A stretch of DNA of 64,000 nt, from NCBI GenBank assembly GCA_000621185.1, contig KK211221.1, positions 639,347 to 703,346 of the forward strand, read 5' to 3'. Of this stretch, positions 19,950 to 30,312 are shown piece by piece. The DNA is from Franconibacter pulveris DSM 19144. GTDB taxonomy: Bacteria > Pseudomonadota > Gammaproteobacteria > Enterobacterales > Enterobacteriaceae. How positions within the stretch are numbered: the stretch's first letter is position 1; every line of letters starts with the position of its first letter. Position numbers and translations under genes: made by a program. A model generated the notes under the pieces. The model had not been told where the DNA came from. It saw nothing but the letters and a program-made list of their open reading frames with translations, and did no database searches.

Positions 19950-21941
19950 ATGTTCGGAAAACTTACACTGGATGCAATCCCGTACCATGAGCCGATTATC
20001 ATGGTTACGGTGGCTGCGATTCTCGTCGGGGGACTGGCGTTAGTTGCAGGCCTCACTTACTTCGGTAAGTGGTCTTATTTGTGGAATGAGTGGCTCACCT
20101 CCGTGGACCACAAGCGCCTCGGGATTATGTATATTCTCGTGGCAATCGTTATGCTGGTGCGCGGCTTCGCCGACGCCATCATGATGCGTACCCAGCAGCT
20201 GCTGGTTTCCGCCGGCGAGCAAGGCTTCTTGCCACCGCACCACTACGACCAGATCTTTACCGCCCACGGCGTTATTATGATCTTCTTCGTAGCGATGCCG
20301 TTCGTTATCGGTCTGATGAACCTCGTGGTGCCGCTGCAAATCGGCGCTCGCGACGTGGCCTTCCCGTTCCTGAACAACCTGAGCTTCTGGTTCACCGTTG
20401 TTGGGGTTATCCTGGTGAACGTATCGCTGGGTGTGGGCGAGTTCGCTCAGACCGGTTGGGTTGCTTATCCGCCGCTGTCGGGTATTGAGTACAGTCCGGG
20501 CGTGGGCGTTGACTACTGGATCTGGAGCCTCCAGCTCTCCGGTATCGGTACAACGCTGACCGGTATTAACTTCTTCGTTACTATCCTGCGCATGCGTGCG
20601 CCGGGCATGACGATGTTCAAAATGCCGGTATTTACCTGGGCGGCGCTCTGCACCAACGTGCTGATTATCGTCTCCTTCCCGATCCTGACCGTGACTATCG
20701 CGTTGCTGACCCTGGACCGCTATCTGGGCACCCATTTCTTCACCAATGATATGGGCGGCAACATGATGATGTACGTGAACCTGATCTGGGCCTGGGGCCA
20801 TCCGGAAGTGTACATCCTGGTTCTGCCGGTATTCGGTGTCTTCTCTGAAGTTACCGCGACCTTCTCCAAAAAGCGTCTGTTTGGTTATACCTCACTCGTT
20901 TGGGCGACCATCGCGATTACCGTGCTGTCGTTCATCGTGTGGCTGCACCACTTCTTCACCATGGGCAGCGGTGCGAACGTTAACGCCTTCTTTGGTATCA
21001 CCACGATGATTATCGCCATCCCGACCGGGGTGAAGATCTTCAACTGGTTGTTTACCATGTACCAGGGTCGTATTCAGTTCCACTCCGCCATGCTGTGGAC
21101 CATCGGCTTCATCATCACCTTCTCCATCGGTGGTATGACCGGCGTACTGCTTGCAGTACCAGGCGCAGACTTCGTTCTGCACAACAGTCTGTTCCTGATT
21201 GCCCACTTCCATAACGTGATTATCGGTGGTGTGGTATTTGGTTGCTTCGCCGGTATGACCTACTGGTGGCCGAAAGCCTTTGGTTACACCATGAACGAAA
21301 CCTGGGGCAAACGTGCCTTCTGGTTCTGGATAATCGGCTTCTTCGTGACCTTTATGCCGCTGTACGCTATGGGCTTCATGGGTATGACCCGTCGCGTGAG
21401 CCAGGACATCGATCCGATGTTCGAACCGCTGATGATTGTGGCTGAAATCGGTGCGCTGCTGATTGCCTGCGGTATCTTCAGCATCATCATGCAGATCTAC
21501 ACCTCTGTTCGCGATCGTGACCAGAACCGTGATCTGACCGGTGACCCGTGGGGTGCGCGTACGCTGGAGTGGGCAACCTCTTCTCCGCCGCCGTTCTACA
21601 ACTTTGCCGTAGTGCCGGAAATCCAGGAGCGCGACGCGTTCTGGGAAATGAAGAACAAAGGCGAAGCGTATAAGCAACCGACGCATTATGAAGAAATTCA
21701 TATGCCGAAAAACAGCGGCGCAGGCGTGATTATCGGCTTGTTCAGCACCATCTTCGGTTTCGCCATGATCTGGCATATCTGGTGGCTGGCGGCGCTGGGC
21801 TTCGTAGGTATCCTGGTTACATGGATTGCGAAAAGCTTCGATGAAGACGTGGATTACTACGTACCGGTCGCTACCGTTGAGAAACTGGAAAACCAGCATT
21901 TCGATGAAATTAGCAAAGCAGGGCTGAAAAATGTCAACTGA
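19950..21941 (+). CDS. cyoB: Cytochrome bo3 ubiquinol oxidase subunit I
   Basis: 663 residues, as in E. coli, with 15 membrane helices of the heme-copper oxidase fold. The binuclear-centre histidines appear in [12 protein letters not shown] (CuB, cross-linked Tyr) and WLHHFFT (two CuB His), and the heme ligands in HFHNVIIGG and HGVIMIFF. It reduces oxygen to water and pumps protons. It overlaps the start of cyoC by 11 bases, an arrangement that favours coupled translation. The large open frames on the opposite strand are shadows. Confidence 0.98.
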   Translation: MFGKLTLDAIPYHEPIIMVTVAAILVGGLALVAGLTYFGKWSYLWNEWLTSVDHKRLGIMYILVAIVMLVRGFADAIMMRTQQLLVSAGEQGFLPPHHYDQIFTAHGVIMIFFVAMPFVIGLMNLVVPLQIGARDVAFPFLNNLSFWFTVVGVILVNVSLGVGEFAQTGWVAYPPLSGIEYSPGVGVDYWIWSLQLSGIGTTLTGINFFVTILRMRAPGMTMFKMPVFTWAALCTNVLIIVSFPILTVTIALLTLDRYLGTHFFTNDMGGNMMMYVNLIWAWGHPEVYILVLPVFGVFSEVTATFSKKRLFGYTSLVWATIAITVLSFIVWLHHFFTMGSGANVNAFFGITTMIIAIPTGVKIFNWLFTMYQGRIQFHSAMLWTIGFIITFSIGGMTGVLLAVPGADFVLHNSLFLIAHFHNVIIGGVVFGCFAGMTYWWPKAFGYTMNETWGKRAFWFWIIGFFVTFMPLYAMGFMGMTRRVSQDIDPMFEPLMIVAEIGALLIACGIFSIIMQIYTSVRDRDQNRDLTGDPWGARTLEWATSSPPPFYNFAVVPEIQERDAFWEMKNKGEAYKQPTHYEEIHMPKNSGAGVIIGLFSTIFGFAMIWHIWWLAALGFVGILVTWIAKSFDEDVDYYVPVATVEKLENQHFDEISKAGLKNVN

Positions 21942-22545
21942 TTCACTTGCACACTCTGGAGCCCATGCGCACGACGTAGGGCACCACGATGCGGGAGCCA
22001 ATAAGGTCTTTGGCTTCTGGATCTACCTGATGAGCGACTGCATTCTGTTTGCAACGCTGTTCGCTACCTATGCCGTTCTTGTGAACGGCACGGCGGGGGG
22101 CCCGACCGGGAAAGATATTTTCGAGCTGCCGTTTGTGCTGGTTGAAACTTTCCTGCTGCTGTTCTCCTCCATTACGTACGGCATGGCGGTTATCGCCATG
22201 AACAAAGACAACCGTAGCCAGGTTATGGCCTGGCTCGGTCTGACGTTCCTGTTTGGCGCAGGCTTCGTCGCTATGGAAATTTATGAGTTCCATCATCTGA
22301 TCGCCGAAGGCTTCGGCCCTGACCGCAGCGGCTTCCTGTCCGGGTTCTTTACCCTGGTAGGCACCCACGGCGTTCACGTAACCTCCGGTCTTATCTGGAT
22401 GGCGGTGATGATGTTCCAGATTTCCCGTCGCGGCCTGAACAGCATGAACCGCACCCGTCTGATGTGCCTGAGCCTGTTCTGGCACTTCCTGGACGTCGTG
22501 TGGATTTGCGTATTCTCTGTTGTCTATCTGATGGGGGCGATGTAA
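21931..22545 (+). CDS. cyoC: Cytochrome bo3 ubiquinol oxidase subunit III
   Basis: 204 residues with five membrane helices, as in E. coli. It stabilises subunit I and may guide proton entry. The N-terminus is hydrophilic and His-rich ([15 protein letters not shown]). Its start lies inside cyoB, and its stop overlaps the cyoD start as TAATG, so translation of the operon is closely coupled. Confidence 0.98.
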   Translation: MSTDSLAHSGAHAHDVGHHDAGANKVFGFWIYLMSDCILFATLFATYAVLVNGTAGGPTGKDIFELPFVLVETFLLLFSSITYGMAVIAMNKDNRSQVMAWLGLTFLFGAGFVAMEIYEFHHLIAEGFGPDRSGFLSGFFTLVGTHGVHVTSGLIWMAVMMFQISRRGLNSMNRTRLMCLSLFWHFLDVVWICVFSVVYLMGAM

Positions 22546-22874
22546 TGAGTCATTCTACCGATCACGCAGGCGCCCATCACGGCAGCGTAAAAACCTATCT
22601 GACCGGCTTTATCCTCTCCATCATCCTGACGGTCATCCCGTTCTGGATGGTGATGAATGGCTCTGCGTCTCACACGGCTATTCTGGGTACCGTCCTGGTC
22701 ACGGCAGTGGTTCAGATTCTGGTTCACCTGGTGTGCTTCCTGCACATGAACACCTCCTCTGAGGAGCGCTGGAACCTGGTGGCCTTTGTCTTTACCGTGC
22801 TGATTATCGCCATCCTGGTAGTAGGCTCAATCTGGATTATGTGGAGCCTCAACTACAACATGATGGTTCACTAA
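22545..22874 (+). CDS. cyoD: Cytochrome bo3 ubiquinol oxidase subunit IV
   Basis: 109 residues from the ATG at 22545, which shares one base with the cyoC stop. An earlier in-frame start inside cyoC is rejected because the family begins [14 protein letters not shown]. Three membrane helices. A small subunit needed for correct assembly of the CuB centre in E. coli. Confidence 0.97.
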   Translation: MSHSTDHAGAHHGSVKTYLTGFILSIILTVIPFWMVMNGSASHTAILGTVLVTAVVQILVHLVCFLHMNTSSEERWNLVAFVFTVLIIAILVVGSIWIMWSLNYNMMVH

Positions 22875-22885
22875 GAGCGGCGAGT

Positions 22886-23773
22886 ATGTTTAAGCAATAC
22901 CTGCAAGTAACGAAACCAGGCATCATTTTCGGCAACCTGATCTCCGTGATCGGGGGGTTCCTGCTGGCCTCCAAGGGCAGCATCGATTATCCCCTTTTCC
23001 TCTTCACGCTGGTTGGGGTGTCGCTGGTAGTGGCGTCGGGTTGTGTGTTCAACAACTACATCGATCGCGATATCGATCGCAAGATGGAAAGGACCAAGAA
23101 TCGGGTGCTGGTGAAAGGCCTGATCTCTCCGCAGGTCTCGCTGGTGTACGCCGCGTTGCTGGGTATTGCTGGCTTTATGCTGCTGTGGTTTGGCGCCAAT
23201 CCCCTGGCCTGCTGGCTGGGGGTGATGGGGTTCGTGGTCTATGTGGGCGTTTATAGCCTGTATATGAAACGCCACTCCGTCTATGGCACGCTGATTGGTT
23301 CGCTCTCCGGCGCTGCGCCGCCGGTGATTGGCTATTGCGCCGTGACCAATGAGTTTGACAGCGGCGCGCTCATCCTGCTGGCTATCTTCAGCCTGTGGCA
23401 GATGCCTCACTCTTACGCCATCGCGATTTTCCGCTTTAAGGATTATCAGGCGGCGAATATTCCGGTTCTGCCGGTGGTGAAAGGCATCTCTGTCGCCAAG
23501 AACCATATCACGCTTTACATCATCGCTTTTGCTGTCGCTACGCTGATGCTGTCGCTTGGCGGTTACGCTGGCTACAAATATCTGGTGGTTGCGGCGGCGG
23601 TGAGCGTCTGGTGGCTCGGTATGGCCCTGCGCGGCTATAAAACCGAAAACGACAAGGTGTGGGCGCGCAAGCTGTTCGTCTTCTCCATTGTCGCCATCAC
23701 TTCGCTTAGCGTGATGATGTCGGTCGATTTTATGGTGCCTGACTCACATAATCTTCTGACTTACGTCTGGTAA
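22886..23773 (+). CDS. cyoE: Protoheme IX farnesyltransferase (heme O synthase)
   Basis: 295 residues from the ATG at 22886 (E. coli CyoE starts [13 protein letters not shown]). UbiA-type prenyltransferase with seven to nine membrane helices; the farnesyl-diphosphate site is [15 protein letters not shown] near residues 65-80. It makes the heme O used in CyoB. Last gene of the operon, ended by a UUCG hairpin terminator. The farnesyl diphosphate it needs comes from IspA, also in this window. Confidence 0.98.
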   Translation: MFKQYLQVTKPGIIFGNLISVIGGFLLASKGSIDYPLFLFTLVGVSLVVASGCVFNNYIDRDIDRKMERTKNRVLVKGLISPQVSLVYAALLGIAGFMLLWFGANPLACWLGVMGFVVYVGVYSLYMKRHSVYGTLIGSLSGAAPPVIGYCAVTNEFDSGALILLAIFSLWQMPHSYAIAIFRFKDYQAANIPVLPVVKGISVAKNHITLYIIAFAVATLMLSLGGYAGYKYLVVAAAVSVWWLGMALRGYKTENDKVWARKLFVFSIVAITSLSVMMSVDFMVPDSHNLLTYVW

Positions 23774-23785
23774 GACGCCAGTCTG

Positions 23786-23815
23786 CTAAAAGGGTGCTTC
23801 GGCACCCTTTTTTAT
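23786..23815 (+). terminator. cyo operon terminator
   Basis: 10-bp stem (23788-23797 with 23802-23811) with an extra-stable TTCG loop, followed by TTATT. Confidence 0.9.
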
Positions 23816-23920
23816 TAGCAGCATCAATAGATAACCTCTGAAATATTTCCTAAATAAGCGATTATTTACCCTCCCCCGCCGTGGCACTACACTAGGGCCT
23901 GCTTTTTATCTGAGGTGGTA

Positions 23921-25285
23921 ATGAACGATAACAAAATGACGCCCGTCGAGCTGCGAGCGACGTGGGGTTTAGGGACGGTGTTCTCGCTGCGCATGCTCGG
24001 CATGTTTATGGTGCTGCCGGTTCTTACTACTTACGGAATGGCGTTACAGGGCGCGAGCGAAGCGCTGATTGGCTTCGCGATTGGCATCTACGGCCTGGCG
24101 CAGGCCATCTTCCAGATCCCTTTCGGCCTGCTTTCCGACCGTATCGGCCGCAAGCCGCTGATTGTGGGCGGTCTGGCGATTTTTGTGGCCGGCAGCGTGC
24201 TGGCCGCGCTTTCTGATTCTATCTGGGGCGTTATCCTCGGGCGCGCGCTCCAGGGCTCCGGCGCGATAGCCGCCGCCGTCATGGCCCTGCTTTCCGATCT
24301 TACCCGCGAGCAAAACCGCACCAAAGCGATGGCATTTATCGGCGTGAGCTTCGGCGTTACCTTCGCTATCGCCATGGTGTTAGGGCCGATTATCACTCAT
24401 GCGCTGGGGTTGCAGGCGCTCTTCTGGATGATAGCTCTGCTGGCGAGCTGCGGCATTGCCCTTACTTTGTGGGTTGTGCCAAACAGCACCACGCACGTGC
24501 TGAACCGCGACTCCGCGATGGTCAAAGGCTGCTTTACTAAAGTGCTGGCGAATCCGCAGTTGCTGAAGCTGAACTTCGGCATTATGTGTCTGCATATTCT
24601 GCTGATGTCGACATTCGTCGCCCTGCCCGGCCAGCTTGAAGCCGCCGGTTTCGCCGCCGCTCAGCACTGGAAAATCTATCTTTGCACCATGCTGATTTCC
24701 TTTGTCTCCGTCGTGCCTTTCATTATTTACGCCGAAGTGAAACGCCGCATGAAGCGCGTATTTCTGTTCTGCATAGCGGTTCTGCTGATTGCCGAAATCG
24801 TGCTCTGGGGTTCAGGACCGCACTTCTGGGAGCTGGTGGCGGGCGTTCAGCTTTTCTTTCTCGCCTTCAACCTGATGGAAGCGCTGCTGCCTTCGCTTAT
24901 CAGCAAAGAAGCCCCGGCGGGCTATAAGGGCACCGCTATGGGCATCTATTCCACCAGCCAGTTCCTCGGCGTGGCCATTGGCGGCTCGCTGGGCGGCTGG
25001 ATTGACGGTCTTTTTGATTCCCAGACCGTGTTTCTGATTGGCGCGTTGCTGGCGACATTCTGGCTGCTGGTGAGCTCTACCATGAAAGAGCCGCCCTATG
25101 TCAGCAGCCTGCGCATTGCCTTGCCTGAAGGAATTGAAATCGACAGCGCGTTGCAGCGGCGCCTGCTGGAGAAGGAAGGGGTGAGCGAGGCGGTGATTGT
25201 GCCGCAGGAGCGCACCGCTTACGTGAAAATTGACAGTAAAGTCACCAACCGGTTTGAAATCGAACAGGTTGTCAAAGGAGCATAA
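23921..25285 (+). CDS. yajR: MFS transporter YajR
   Basis: 454 residues from the ATG at 23921; a GTG two codons upstream is also in frame, but a GAGGTGG ribosome site fits the ATG. Twelve membrane helices of the major facilitator fold, the DHA1 signature DRIGRKP in the helix 2-3 loop, and a C-terminal ferredoxin-like YAM domain of about 65 residues (from SSLRIALPEG). The E. coli crystal structure is known but its substrate is not established. Monocistronic, convergent with yajQ. Confidence 0.95.
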   Translation: MNDNKMTPVELRATWGLGTVFSLRMLGMFMVLPVLTTYGMALQGASEALIGFAIGIYGLAQAIFQIPFGLLSDRIGRKPLIVGGLAIFVAGSVLAALSDSIWGVILGRALQGSGAIAAAVMALLSDLTREQNRTKAMAFIGVSFGVTFAIAMVLGPIITHALGLQALFWMIALLASCGIALTLWVVPNSTTHVLNRDSAMVKGCFTKVLANPQLLKLNFGIMCLHILLMSTFVALPGQLEAAGFAAAQHWKIYLCTMLISFVSVVPFIIYAEVKRRMKRVFLFCIAVLLIAEIVLWGSGPHFWELVAGVQLFFLAFNLMEALLPSLISKEAPAGYKGTAMGIYSTSQFLGVAIGGSLGGWIDGLFDSQTVFLIGALLATFWLLVSSTMKEPPYVSSLRIALPEGIEIDSALQRRLLEKEGVSEAVIVPQERTAYVKIDSKVTNRFEIEQVVKGA

Positions 25286-25312
25286 AAAAGGGCGGAATTT
25301 CCGCCCTTTCCT
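25285..25312. terminator. Bidirectional terminator between yajR and yajQ
   Basis: GC-rich hairpin (arms around AAAGGGCGGA and TCCGCCCTTT, 25287-25309) with an A run on the left and T-rich sequence on the right, so it works on both strands for the two convergent genes. Confidence 0.85.
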
Positions 25313-25317
25313 TTTGC

Positions 25318-25809
25318 TTAATCGCGGAAGTTTTTGAACTGGAACGGCTGCCCCAGATTTCCGCCGCGCACCAGCGCCATGGCTGACTGAAGGTCGTCGC
25401 GGGATTTCCCCGTTACGCGAATTTCTTCGCCCTGAATCTGGGTTTGCACCTTCAGTTTGCTGTCTTTAATTAGCTTAACGATTTTCTTCGCTACGCTGGC
25501 TTCGATGCCCTGCTTGAGCTTCGCTTCCACGCTCCAGGTTTTACCGCTGTGCACGAACTCTTCCGGTACGTCCAGCGAACTGTTTTCAATGCCGCGTTTA
25601 AGCAGCTTCGCACGCAGAATATCCAGCAGCTGATTTACCTGGAAATCGGACTCGCTCGTGACTTTTATCGTCTTACTGGCGTCATTGAGCTCAAAGCTTG
25701 CGGTCACGTTACGAAAATCGAAGCGCGTATCCAGTTCACGGGTCGCATTTTCCACCGCGTTACGCACTTCCTGCAGATCAACTTCCGACACAATATCAAA
25801 AGATGGCAT
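25318..25809 (-). CDS. yajQ: Nucleotide-binding protein YajQ
   Basis: 163 residues from the ATG at 25809 ([11 protein letters not shown]), the conserved family start; an in-frame ATG 20 codons upstream is rejected. A GGAGAAG-type ribosome site precedes it. UPF0234 family with two ferredoxin-like domains. Homologues bind tRNA/GTP or cyclic di-GMP, the latter shown in Xanthomonas. Role here unknown. Single gene, divergent from panE. Confidence 0.95.
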   Translation of the reverse strand: MPSFDIVSEVDLQEVRNAVENATRELDTRFDFRNVTASFELNDASKTIKVTSESDFQVNQLLDILRAKLLKRGIENSSLDVPEEFVHSGKTWSVEAKLKQGIEASVAKKIVKLIKDSKLKVQTQIQGEEIRVTGKSRDDLQSAMALVRGGNLGQPFQFKNFRD

Positions 25810-25961
25810 GTTTTCTTCTCCCTCTCTTTTTGTTGCGATGCATAATACCCGCAAAGTTGCATAAAACAACCCGTAATCGGGCCGCCAGACGCAGCCTGGT
25901 CGACAACGCTATAATAGACGCAATATAAAACGCCTGGCGCCGTTGCAGGTGGGGAGGAGCA

Positions 25962-26876
25962 ATGAAAATTACCGTACTGGGGTGCGGTGCGCTGGGGCAA
26001 CTGTGGCTTTCCGCGCTAATAAAGCAAGGCCACGACGTACAGGGATGGCTGCGGGTACCGCAGCCTTTTTGTCAGGTAAACCTGCGTGAAACCGACAACA
26101 CGGTGTTCAACGCCTCGCTCATGGCTAATAACCCGGATTTCCTGGCGCAGAGCGATCTGCTGGTGGTGACGCTGAAAGCCTGGCAAGTCTCCGGCGCGGT
26201 GAAAGCGCTGGCTGAACGCCTGCCGGCCAGCAGCCCTGTGCTGCTCATCCATAACGGCATGGGCACGATAGAGGAGTTGAAAAACCTGGCGCAGCCGCTG
26301 CTGATGGGGGTAACCACCCACGCTGCGCGCCGTGAAGGCAACCTGATCATTCATGTTGCGAACGGCATTACCCATATCGGCCCGGCCTCCTCCTGCCGTC
26401 AGGATTACAGCCAGCTTGCGGCGGAACTCCACCACGCCCTGCCTGACGTGGCCTGGCATAACGACATCAGCGCCGCCTGCTGGAATAAGCTCGCGGTAAA
26501 TTGCGTGATCAACCCGCTGACCGCACTCTACGACTGCCCGAACGGCGAACTGCGTCATCGGCACGACGAGATCCGGGAAATTTGCGAAGAGGTCGCGCAG
26601 GTTATGGTGAGTGAAGGTCTTCACACTTCGGCCGAAAGCCTGTTCCTCTATGTGGAGAGGGTCATGGAGAGCACCGCGCAGAACATCTCATCCATGCTGC
26701 AGGACGTACGCCAACAGCGGCATACCGAAATCGACTATATCACCGGCTATGTGTTGCGCCGCGCCCGGGCGCACGGGCTAACGCTGCCTGCCAACACCCG
26801 CCTGTATGAACACATCAAGCGTAAGGAGAACCATTATGAGCGCATCGGCACTGATCTGCCTCGCACCTGGCACTGA
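25962..26876 (+). CDS. panE: 2-dehydropantoate 2-reductase PanE
   Basis: 304 residues (E. coli 303). N-terminal NADPH site GCGALGQLW (residues 7-15), catalytic lysine and glutamate in the C-terminal helical domain ([17 protein letters not shown]). It makes pantoate for coenzyme A. Its last 41 bases overlap the start of yajL in another frame, as in E. coli. GGGGAGGAG gives a strong ribosome site. Confidence 0.97.
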   Translation: MKITVLGCGALGQLWLSALIKQGHDVQGWLRVPQPFCQVNLRETDNTVFNASLMANNPDFLAQSDLLVVTLKAWQVSGAVKALAERLPASSPVLLIHNGMGTIEELKNLAQPLLMGVTTHAARREGNLIIHVANGITHIGPASSCRQDYSQLAAELHHALPDVAWHNDISAACWNKLAVNCVINPLTALYDCPNGELRHRHDEIREICEEVAQVMVSEGLHTSAESLFLYVERVMESTAQNISSMLQDVRQQRHTEIDYITGYVLRRARAHGLTLPANTRLYEHIKRKENHYERIGTDLPRTWH

Positions 26877-27426
26877 AGAGACCGAAGCGGTCACCACCAT
26901 CGACCTGCTGGTGCGGGGCGGCATTCGCGTTACGACCGCCAGCGTGGCGAGCGATGGCGATCGGGTCATTACCTGTTCACGCGGCGTGAAGCTGCTGGCG
27001 GATGCGCCGCTGGTGGAAGTCGCAGATGGCGATTATGACGTTATTGTTCTGCCGGGTGGGCTGAAAGGGGCGGAATGTTTTCGCGACAGTCCGCTGTTGG
27101 TGGAAACCGTACGCCAGTTCCATCTTTCAGGTCGCCTCGTCGCCGCTATTTGCGCGGCGGCCGGCACGGTGCTGGTTCCGCATGATCTCTTTCCCATCGG
27201 CAACATGACCGGTTTCCCGGGGCTTAAAGACCGCATTCCACAAGAGAAGTGGATGGATAAACGCGTGGTATGGGACCCGCGCGTCAAGCTGCTGACCAGC
27301 CAGGGCCCCGGCACAGCGATGGATTTCGCGTTGAAGATTATCGATCTGCTGGCGGGTCGCGAGAAAGCGCGGGAAGTGGCGGCGCAACTGGTGCTGCCGC
27401 CCGGCATTTACAACTATCACGACTAA
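26836..27426 (+). CDS. yajL: Protein/nucleotide deglycase family protein YajL (DJ-1 superfamily)
   Basis: 196 residues from the ATG at 26836, within panE; a start 10 codons earlier is in frame but unlike the family. DJ-1/PfpI fold with the reactive C106 and supporting E15. The residues just after the cysteine read CAAAG against CAAPA in E. coli, a small change beside the active site. It acts as an oxidative-stress chaperone and glyoxal/methylglyoxal-related repair protein; the deglycase activity is disputed. Translation is probably coupled to panE. Confidence 0.95.
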   Translation: MSASALICLAPGTEETEAVTTIDLLVRGGIRVTTASVASDGDRVITCSRGVKLLADAPLVEVADGDYDVIVLPGGLKGAECFRDSPLLVETVRQFHLSGRLVAAICAAAGTVLVPHDLFPIGNMTGFPGLKDRIPQEKWMDKRVVWDPRVKLLTSQGPGTAMDFALKIIDLLAGREKAREVAAQLVLPPGIYNYHD

Positions 27427-27427
27427 T

Positions 27428-27457
27428 AAAAAAGCCTCCGCAAGGGAGGCTTTTTGT
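27428..27457. terminator. Bidirectional terminator between yajL and thiI
   Basis: 6-bp GC stem (27434-27439 with 27445-27450) extended by A-T pairs, with A and T runs on each side. It serves yajL on the plus strand and can serve thiI on the minus strand. Confidence 0.85.
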
Positions 27458-27478
27458 TTACAGACAATCCATAACACG

Positions 27479-28927
27479 TTAAGGGCGATACACTTTCACG
27501 TTTTTAAAGCCCTGTTCGTGCAGATAGAGCGCCTGCAGGCGGCTCATCACGCCACGCTCGCACCACAGCAAGTACGTTTTGCTCTGGTCGAGGTCGCCGA
27601 ATTTAGTGCTGAGCTTATAGAACGGCAGGCAAACTACCTCTACTCCTTCTACTTGCAACGGCTTGTCGTCCTGTTCGTCGACAGAGCGGATATCCAGAAT
27701 CGCGTCGTCAGGGCCAAAACCGTTTACGGTTTCCACCTCCACCACGTCCTGTTCGGTCTGCTCGGCGATTTCACGAATATCGACGTTAGTCGCGTTTTCC
27801 ACAACGCTATCAAGGATAGAGAAATCGAAGTTCGCCTCTTCCGCTTCAATCTTCGCTTTTACCGCTTTCACGGTCGGGCTTTTTGAAATCACGCCGCAAT
27901 ATTCCGGCATGGTGCGGGCAAAATCTTCGGTGCCGATTTTTCTTGCAATATCAATAATATGCTCTTTGTCGTGCGAAATAAGCGGACGCAAAATCAGCGT
28001 ATCGGAGACATTATCGATAAGGCGCAGGTTGGTCAGCGTCTGGCTGGAAACCTGCCCCAGCGCTTCACCGGTCACCAGCGCCTGCACGCCGTAGCGTTCG
28101 GCGACTTTCGACGCGGCGCGGACCATCATGCGCTTGAGCACCACGCCCATCTGGCCGTCGTCCACTTTCTCGAGAATTTCGCCGACCACTGGCTCGAAGT
28201 TAATGGCGACAAAGCGAACGCGATGCGAGCTGCCGAAGCGGTTCCACAGATAATGCGCGACCTGACGCACGCCGATTTCGTGCGCCGCGCCGCCCAGATT
28301 AAAGAAGCAATAATGCACACGGCAGCCGCGGCGCATCAGCATATAGCTGGAGACGCTGGAGTCGAAGCCGCCGGAGATAAGCGACATCACATCTTCCTGC
28401 GTGCCGATCGGGAAACCGCCAATCCCTTCGTAACGCCCTTTTACCAGCAGCAGACGATCGTCTTCGATTTCAAGATGCACGGTGACGTCCGGGTGCGTCA
28501 GCTTCACTTTCGCCGATTCAATATGCTGATTGAGACCGCCGCCGACGTAGCGTTCTACTTCAATAGAGCTAAACTCATGCTTGCCGCGACGCTTTACGCG
28601 TACGCAGAAGGTTTTGTTCTGGAGCTTTTCGCGCCAGTCGGCGAGCGTTTTTTCGAAAATATCGTGCAGGTCGGTAAAGGGAACATCCTCTACCTCCAGA
28701 ATATGGTGAATGCCCGGGATACGGGTCAGGGCGTCGCGCACGGCGGGACGCTGGTTTTCATCTTTAGCGCGAACTTCGATGTGGTCCCAGTGACGGACGA
28801 CAGCGATCTCCTCGCTGTAAGGCTTCAGAACGTTACGAATGTTCCCGGTCAGGATTTTAATAAAGCGCAAACGCACAGATTGGCTTTTAATGGTGATTTC
28901 CGGGAACAATTTAATGATAAACTTCAT
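27479..28927 (-). CDS. thiI: tRNA 4-thiouridine synthase / thiazole sulfur carrier ThiI
   Basis: 482 residues, as in E. coli. N-terminal ferredoxin-like domain, THUMP domain (about 60-165), PP-loop ATPase ([10 protein letters not shown], about 183-192), and a C-terminal rhodanese domain with C456 (WCERGVMS). It adenylates U8 of tRNA and moves sulfur from IscS into 4-thiouridine and the thiamine thiazole. The PP-loop has serine where E. coli has glycine (SGGFDSGVSS). Divergent from xseB. A large plus-strand frame at 27959-29029 is its shadow. Confidence 0.97.
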   Translation of the reverse strand: MKFIIKLFPEITIKSQSVRLRFIKILTGNIRNVLKPYSEEIAVVRHWDHIEVRAKDENQRPAVRDALTRIPGIHHILEVEDVPFTDLHDIFEKTLADWREKLQNKTFCVRVKRRGKHEFSSIEVERYVGGGLNQHIESAKVKLTHPDVTVHLEIEDDRLLLVKGRYEGIGGFPIGTQEDVMSLISGGFDSSVSSYMLMRRGCRVHYCFFNLGGAAHEIGVRQVAHYLWNRFGSSHRVRFVAINFEPVVGEILEKVDDGQMGVVLKRMMVRAASKVAERYGVQALVTGEALGQVSSQTLTNLRLIDNVSDTLILRPLISHDKEHIIDIARKIGTEDFARTMPEYCGVISKSPTVKAVKAKIEAEEANFDFSILDSVVENATNVDIREIAEQTEQDVVEVETVNGFGPDDAILDIRSVDEQDDKPLQVEGVEVVCLPFYKLSTKFGDLDQSKTYLLWCERGVMSRLQALYLHEQGFKNVKVYRP

Positions 28928-29139
28928 GGCGGCTATGATTCGTTGGCAAGCCCTTTGGGCTTAGAAAGTAGTACCGCAAGGCAACCATCGCGCTTGCATC
29001 GTGAGCGCGCAAGTATATCACCATCGTGATGCGACTGCGCACATAACCAACCCACAAGGCGTTATTTGCTAATCAATTCGTCTCCGCTACCATGCAGTGT
29101 TGCGAAGATGATAATTAACCCAAGAGTCAGACATTCACT

Positions 29140-29382
29140 ATGCCGAAGAAAAACGAACGCCCGGCCAGCTTTGAAACGGCGCTGGCGGAGCTTGAGCAGA
29201 TTGTCAGCCGTCTGGAAAGTGGCGATCTGCCGCTGGAAGAGGCGTTAAACGAGTTTGAACGCGGCGTGCAGCTGGCGCGCCAGGGGCAGGTGAAGCTGCA
29301 ACAGGCCGAACAGCGGGTACAGATCCTGCTCTCTGACAGCGAAGAGGCGCCGCTGACGCCTTTCACTCCGGACGCTGAGTAA
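29140..29382 (+). CDS. xseB: Exodeoxyribonuclease VII small subunit
   Basis: 80 residues, as in E. coli; a helical hairpin ([19 protein letters not shown] motif). It associates with XseA to degrade single-stranded DNA. First gene of xseB-ispA-dxs; ispA starts four bases after its stop. The start was chosen by the family N-terminus [12 protein letters not shown]. Confidence 0.97.
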   Translation: MPKKNERPASFETALAELEQIVSRLESGDLPLEEALNEFERGVQLARQGQVKLQQAEQRVQILLSDSEEAPLTPFTPDAE

Positions 29383-29386
29383 TTCA

Positions 29387-30286
29387 ATGGATTTTAATCA
29401 ACAGCTCAAGCGGCAGGCTGATCGGGCCAACGCCGCGCTACAACACTTTCTTGAACCCCTGCCGTTTCAGAACAGTCCACTGGTTGAAGCGATGCACTAC
29501 GGCGCACTATTAGGCGGTAAGCGCCTGCGCCCGTTCCTGGTTTACGCCACTGGCGAGATGTTTAACGTATCGCCTCAGGCGCTGGACGCGCCCGCCGCCG
29601 CCGTTGAGTGCATTCACGCCTATTCGCTGATGCACGACGATCTTCCTGCAATGGATGATGACGACCTGCGCCGCGGTCAGCCGACCTGCCATATTAAATT
29701 TGGCGAAGCAAACGCAATTCTCGCCGGTGACGCGCTGCAAACGCTCGCTTTCTCTATACTTACGGATGCGCCGATGCCCGACGTGGCGCTGCGCGACCGA
29801 CTGGCGATGGTCTCTGAACTGGCCCGCGCAAGCGGCGTCGCAGGCATGTGCGGCGGCCAGGCGCTGGATCTGGATGCGGAAGGCAAGCAGGTATCGCTGG
29901 AAGCGCTTGAGCGCATTCATCGCCACAAAACCGGGGCGCTGATCCTGGCGGCGGCGCGCATGGGCGCGCTTTGTGCAGGCGACGCCGGACGTGAAGCGCT
30001 GCCTTATCTTGACCGCTACGCGCAGAGCATCGGTCTGGCGTTCCAGGTACAGGATGACATTCTGGATGTGGTGGGGGATACTGCGACCCTTGGTAAACGC
30101 CAGGGCGCCGATCAGCAACTTGGCAAAAGCACCTACCCTGCCCTGCTGGGTCTTGAGCAAGCCCAGGCCAAAGCGCGCGATCTCTGCAATGAAGCCCTCG
30201 CGGCCCTGCAACCTCTGGCCGCACAGTCGCTGAATACCGCGACACTGGAAGCGTTAGCGAATTATATAATTCAACGTGATAAATAA
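29387..30286 (+). CDS. ispA: Farnesyl diphosphate synthase
   Basis: 299 residues, as in E. coli. Trans-prenyltransferase fold with the first aspartate-rich motif DDLPAMD (D84, D85, D90) and the second DDILD near residue 224. It condenses IPP with DMAPP and GPP to make farnesyl diphosphate, used for undecaprenyl phosphate, ubiquinone side chains and heme O. It is 26 bases upstream of dxs, the first MEP-pathway enzyme, in one operon. Confidence 0.98.
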   Translation: MDFNQQLKRQADRANAALQHFLEPLPFQNSPLVEAMHYGALLGGKRLRPFLVYATGEMFNVSPQALDAPAAAVECIHAYSLMHDDLPAMDDDDLRRGQPTCHIKFGEANAILAGDALQTLAFSILTDAPMPDVALRDRLAMVSELARASGVAGMCGGQALDLDAEGKQVSLEALERIHRHKTGALILAAARMGALCAGDAGREALPYLDRYAQSIGLAFQVQDDILDVVGDTATLGKRQGADQQLGKSTYPALLGLEQAQAKARDLCNEALAALQPLAAQSLNTATLEALANYIIQRDK

Positions 30287-30312
30287 CGTATAAACACCAC
30301 AACGAGTCTCTG

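Noticed and set aside
20040-22001. Long open frames on the strand opposite cyoB and cyoC
   Set aside because: Frames of 250-370 codons antisense to strongly conserved oxidase genes; no family resemblance, no ribosome site, and caused by GC-rich codon use.
27959-29029. A 356-codon plus-strand frame across thiI
   Set aside because: Exactly antisense to thiI, whose product aligns to ThiI over its full length.
28928-29139. TPP or other riboswitch in the thiI-xseB gap
   Set aside because: No conserved thi-box sequence; only a small hairpin of low stability.
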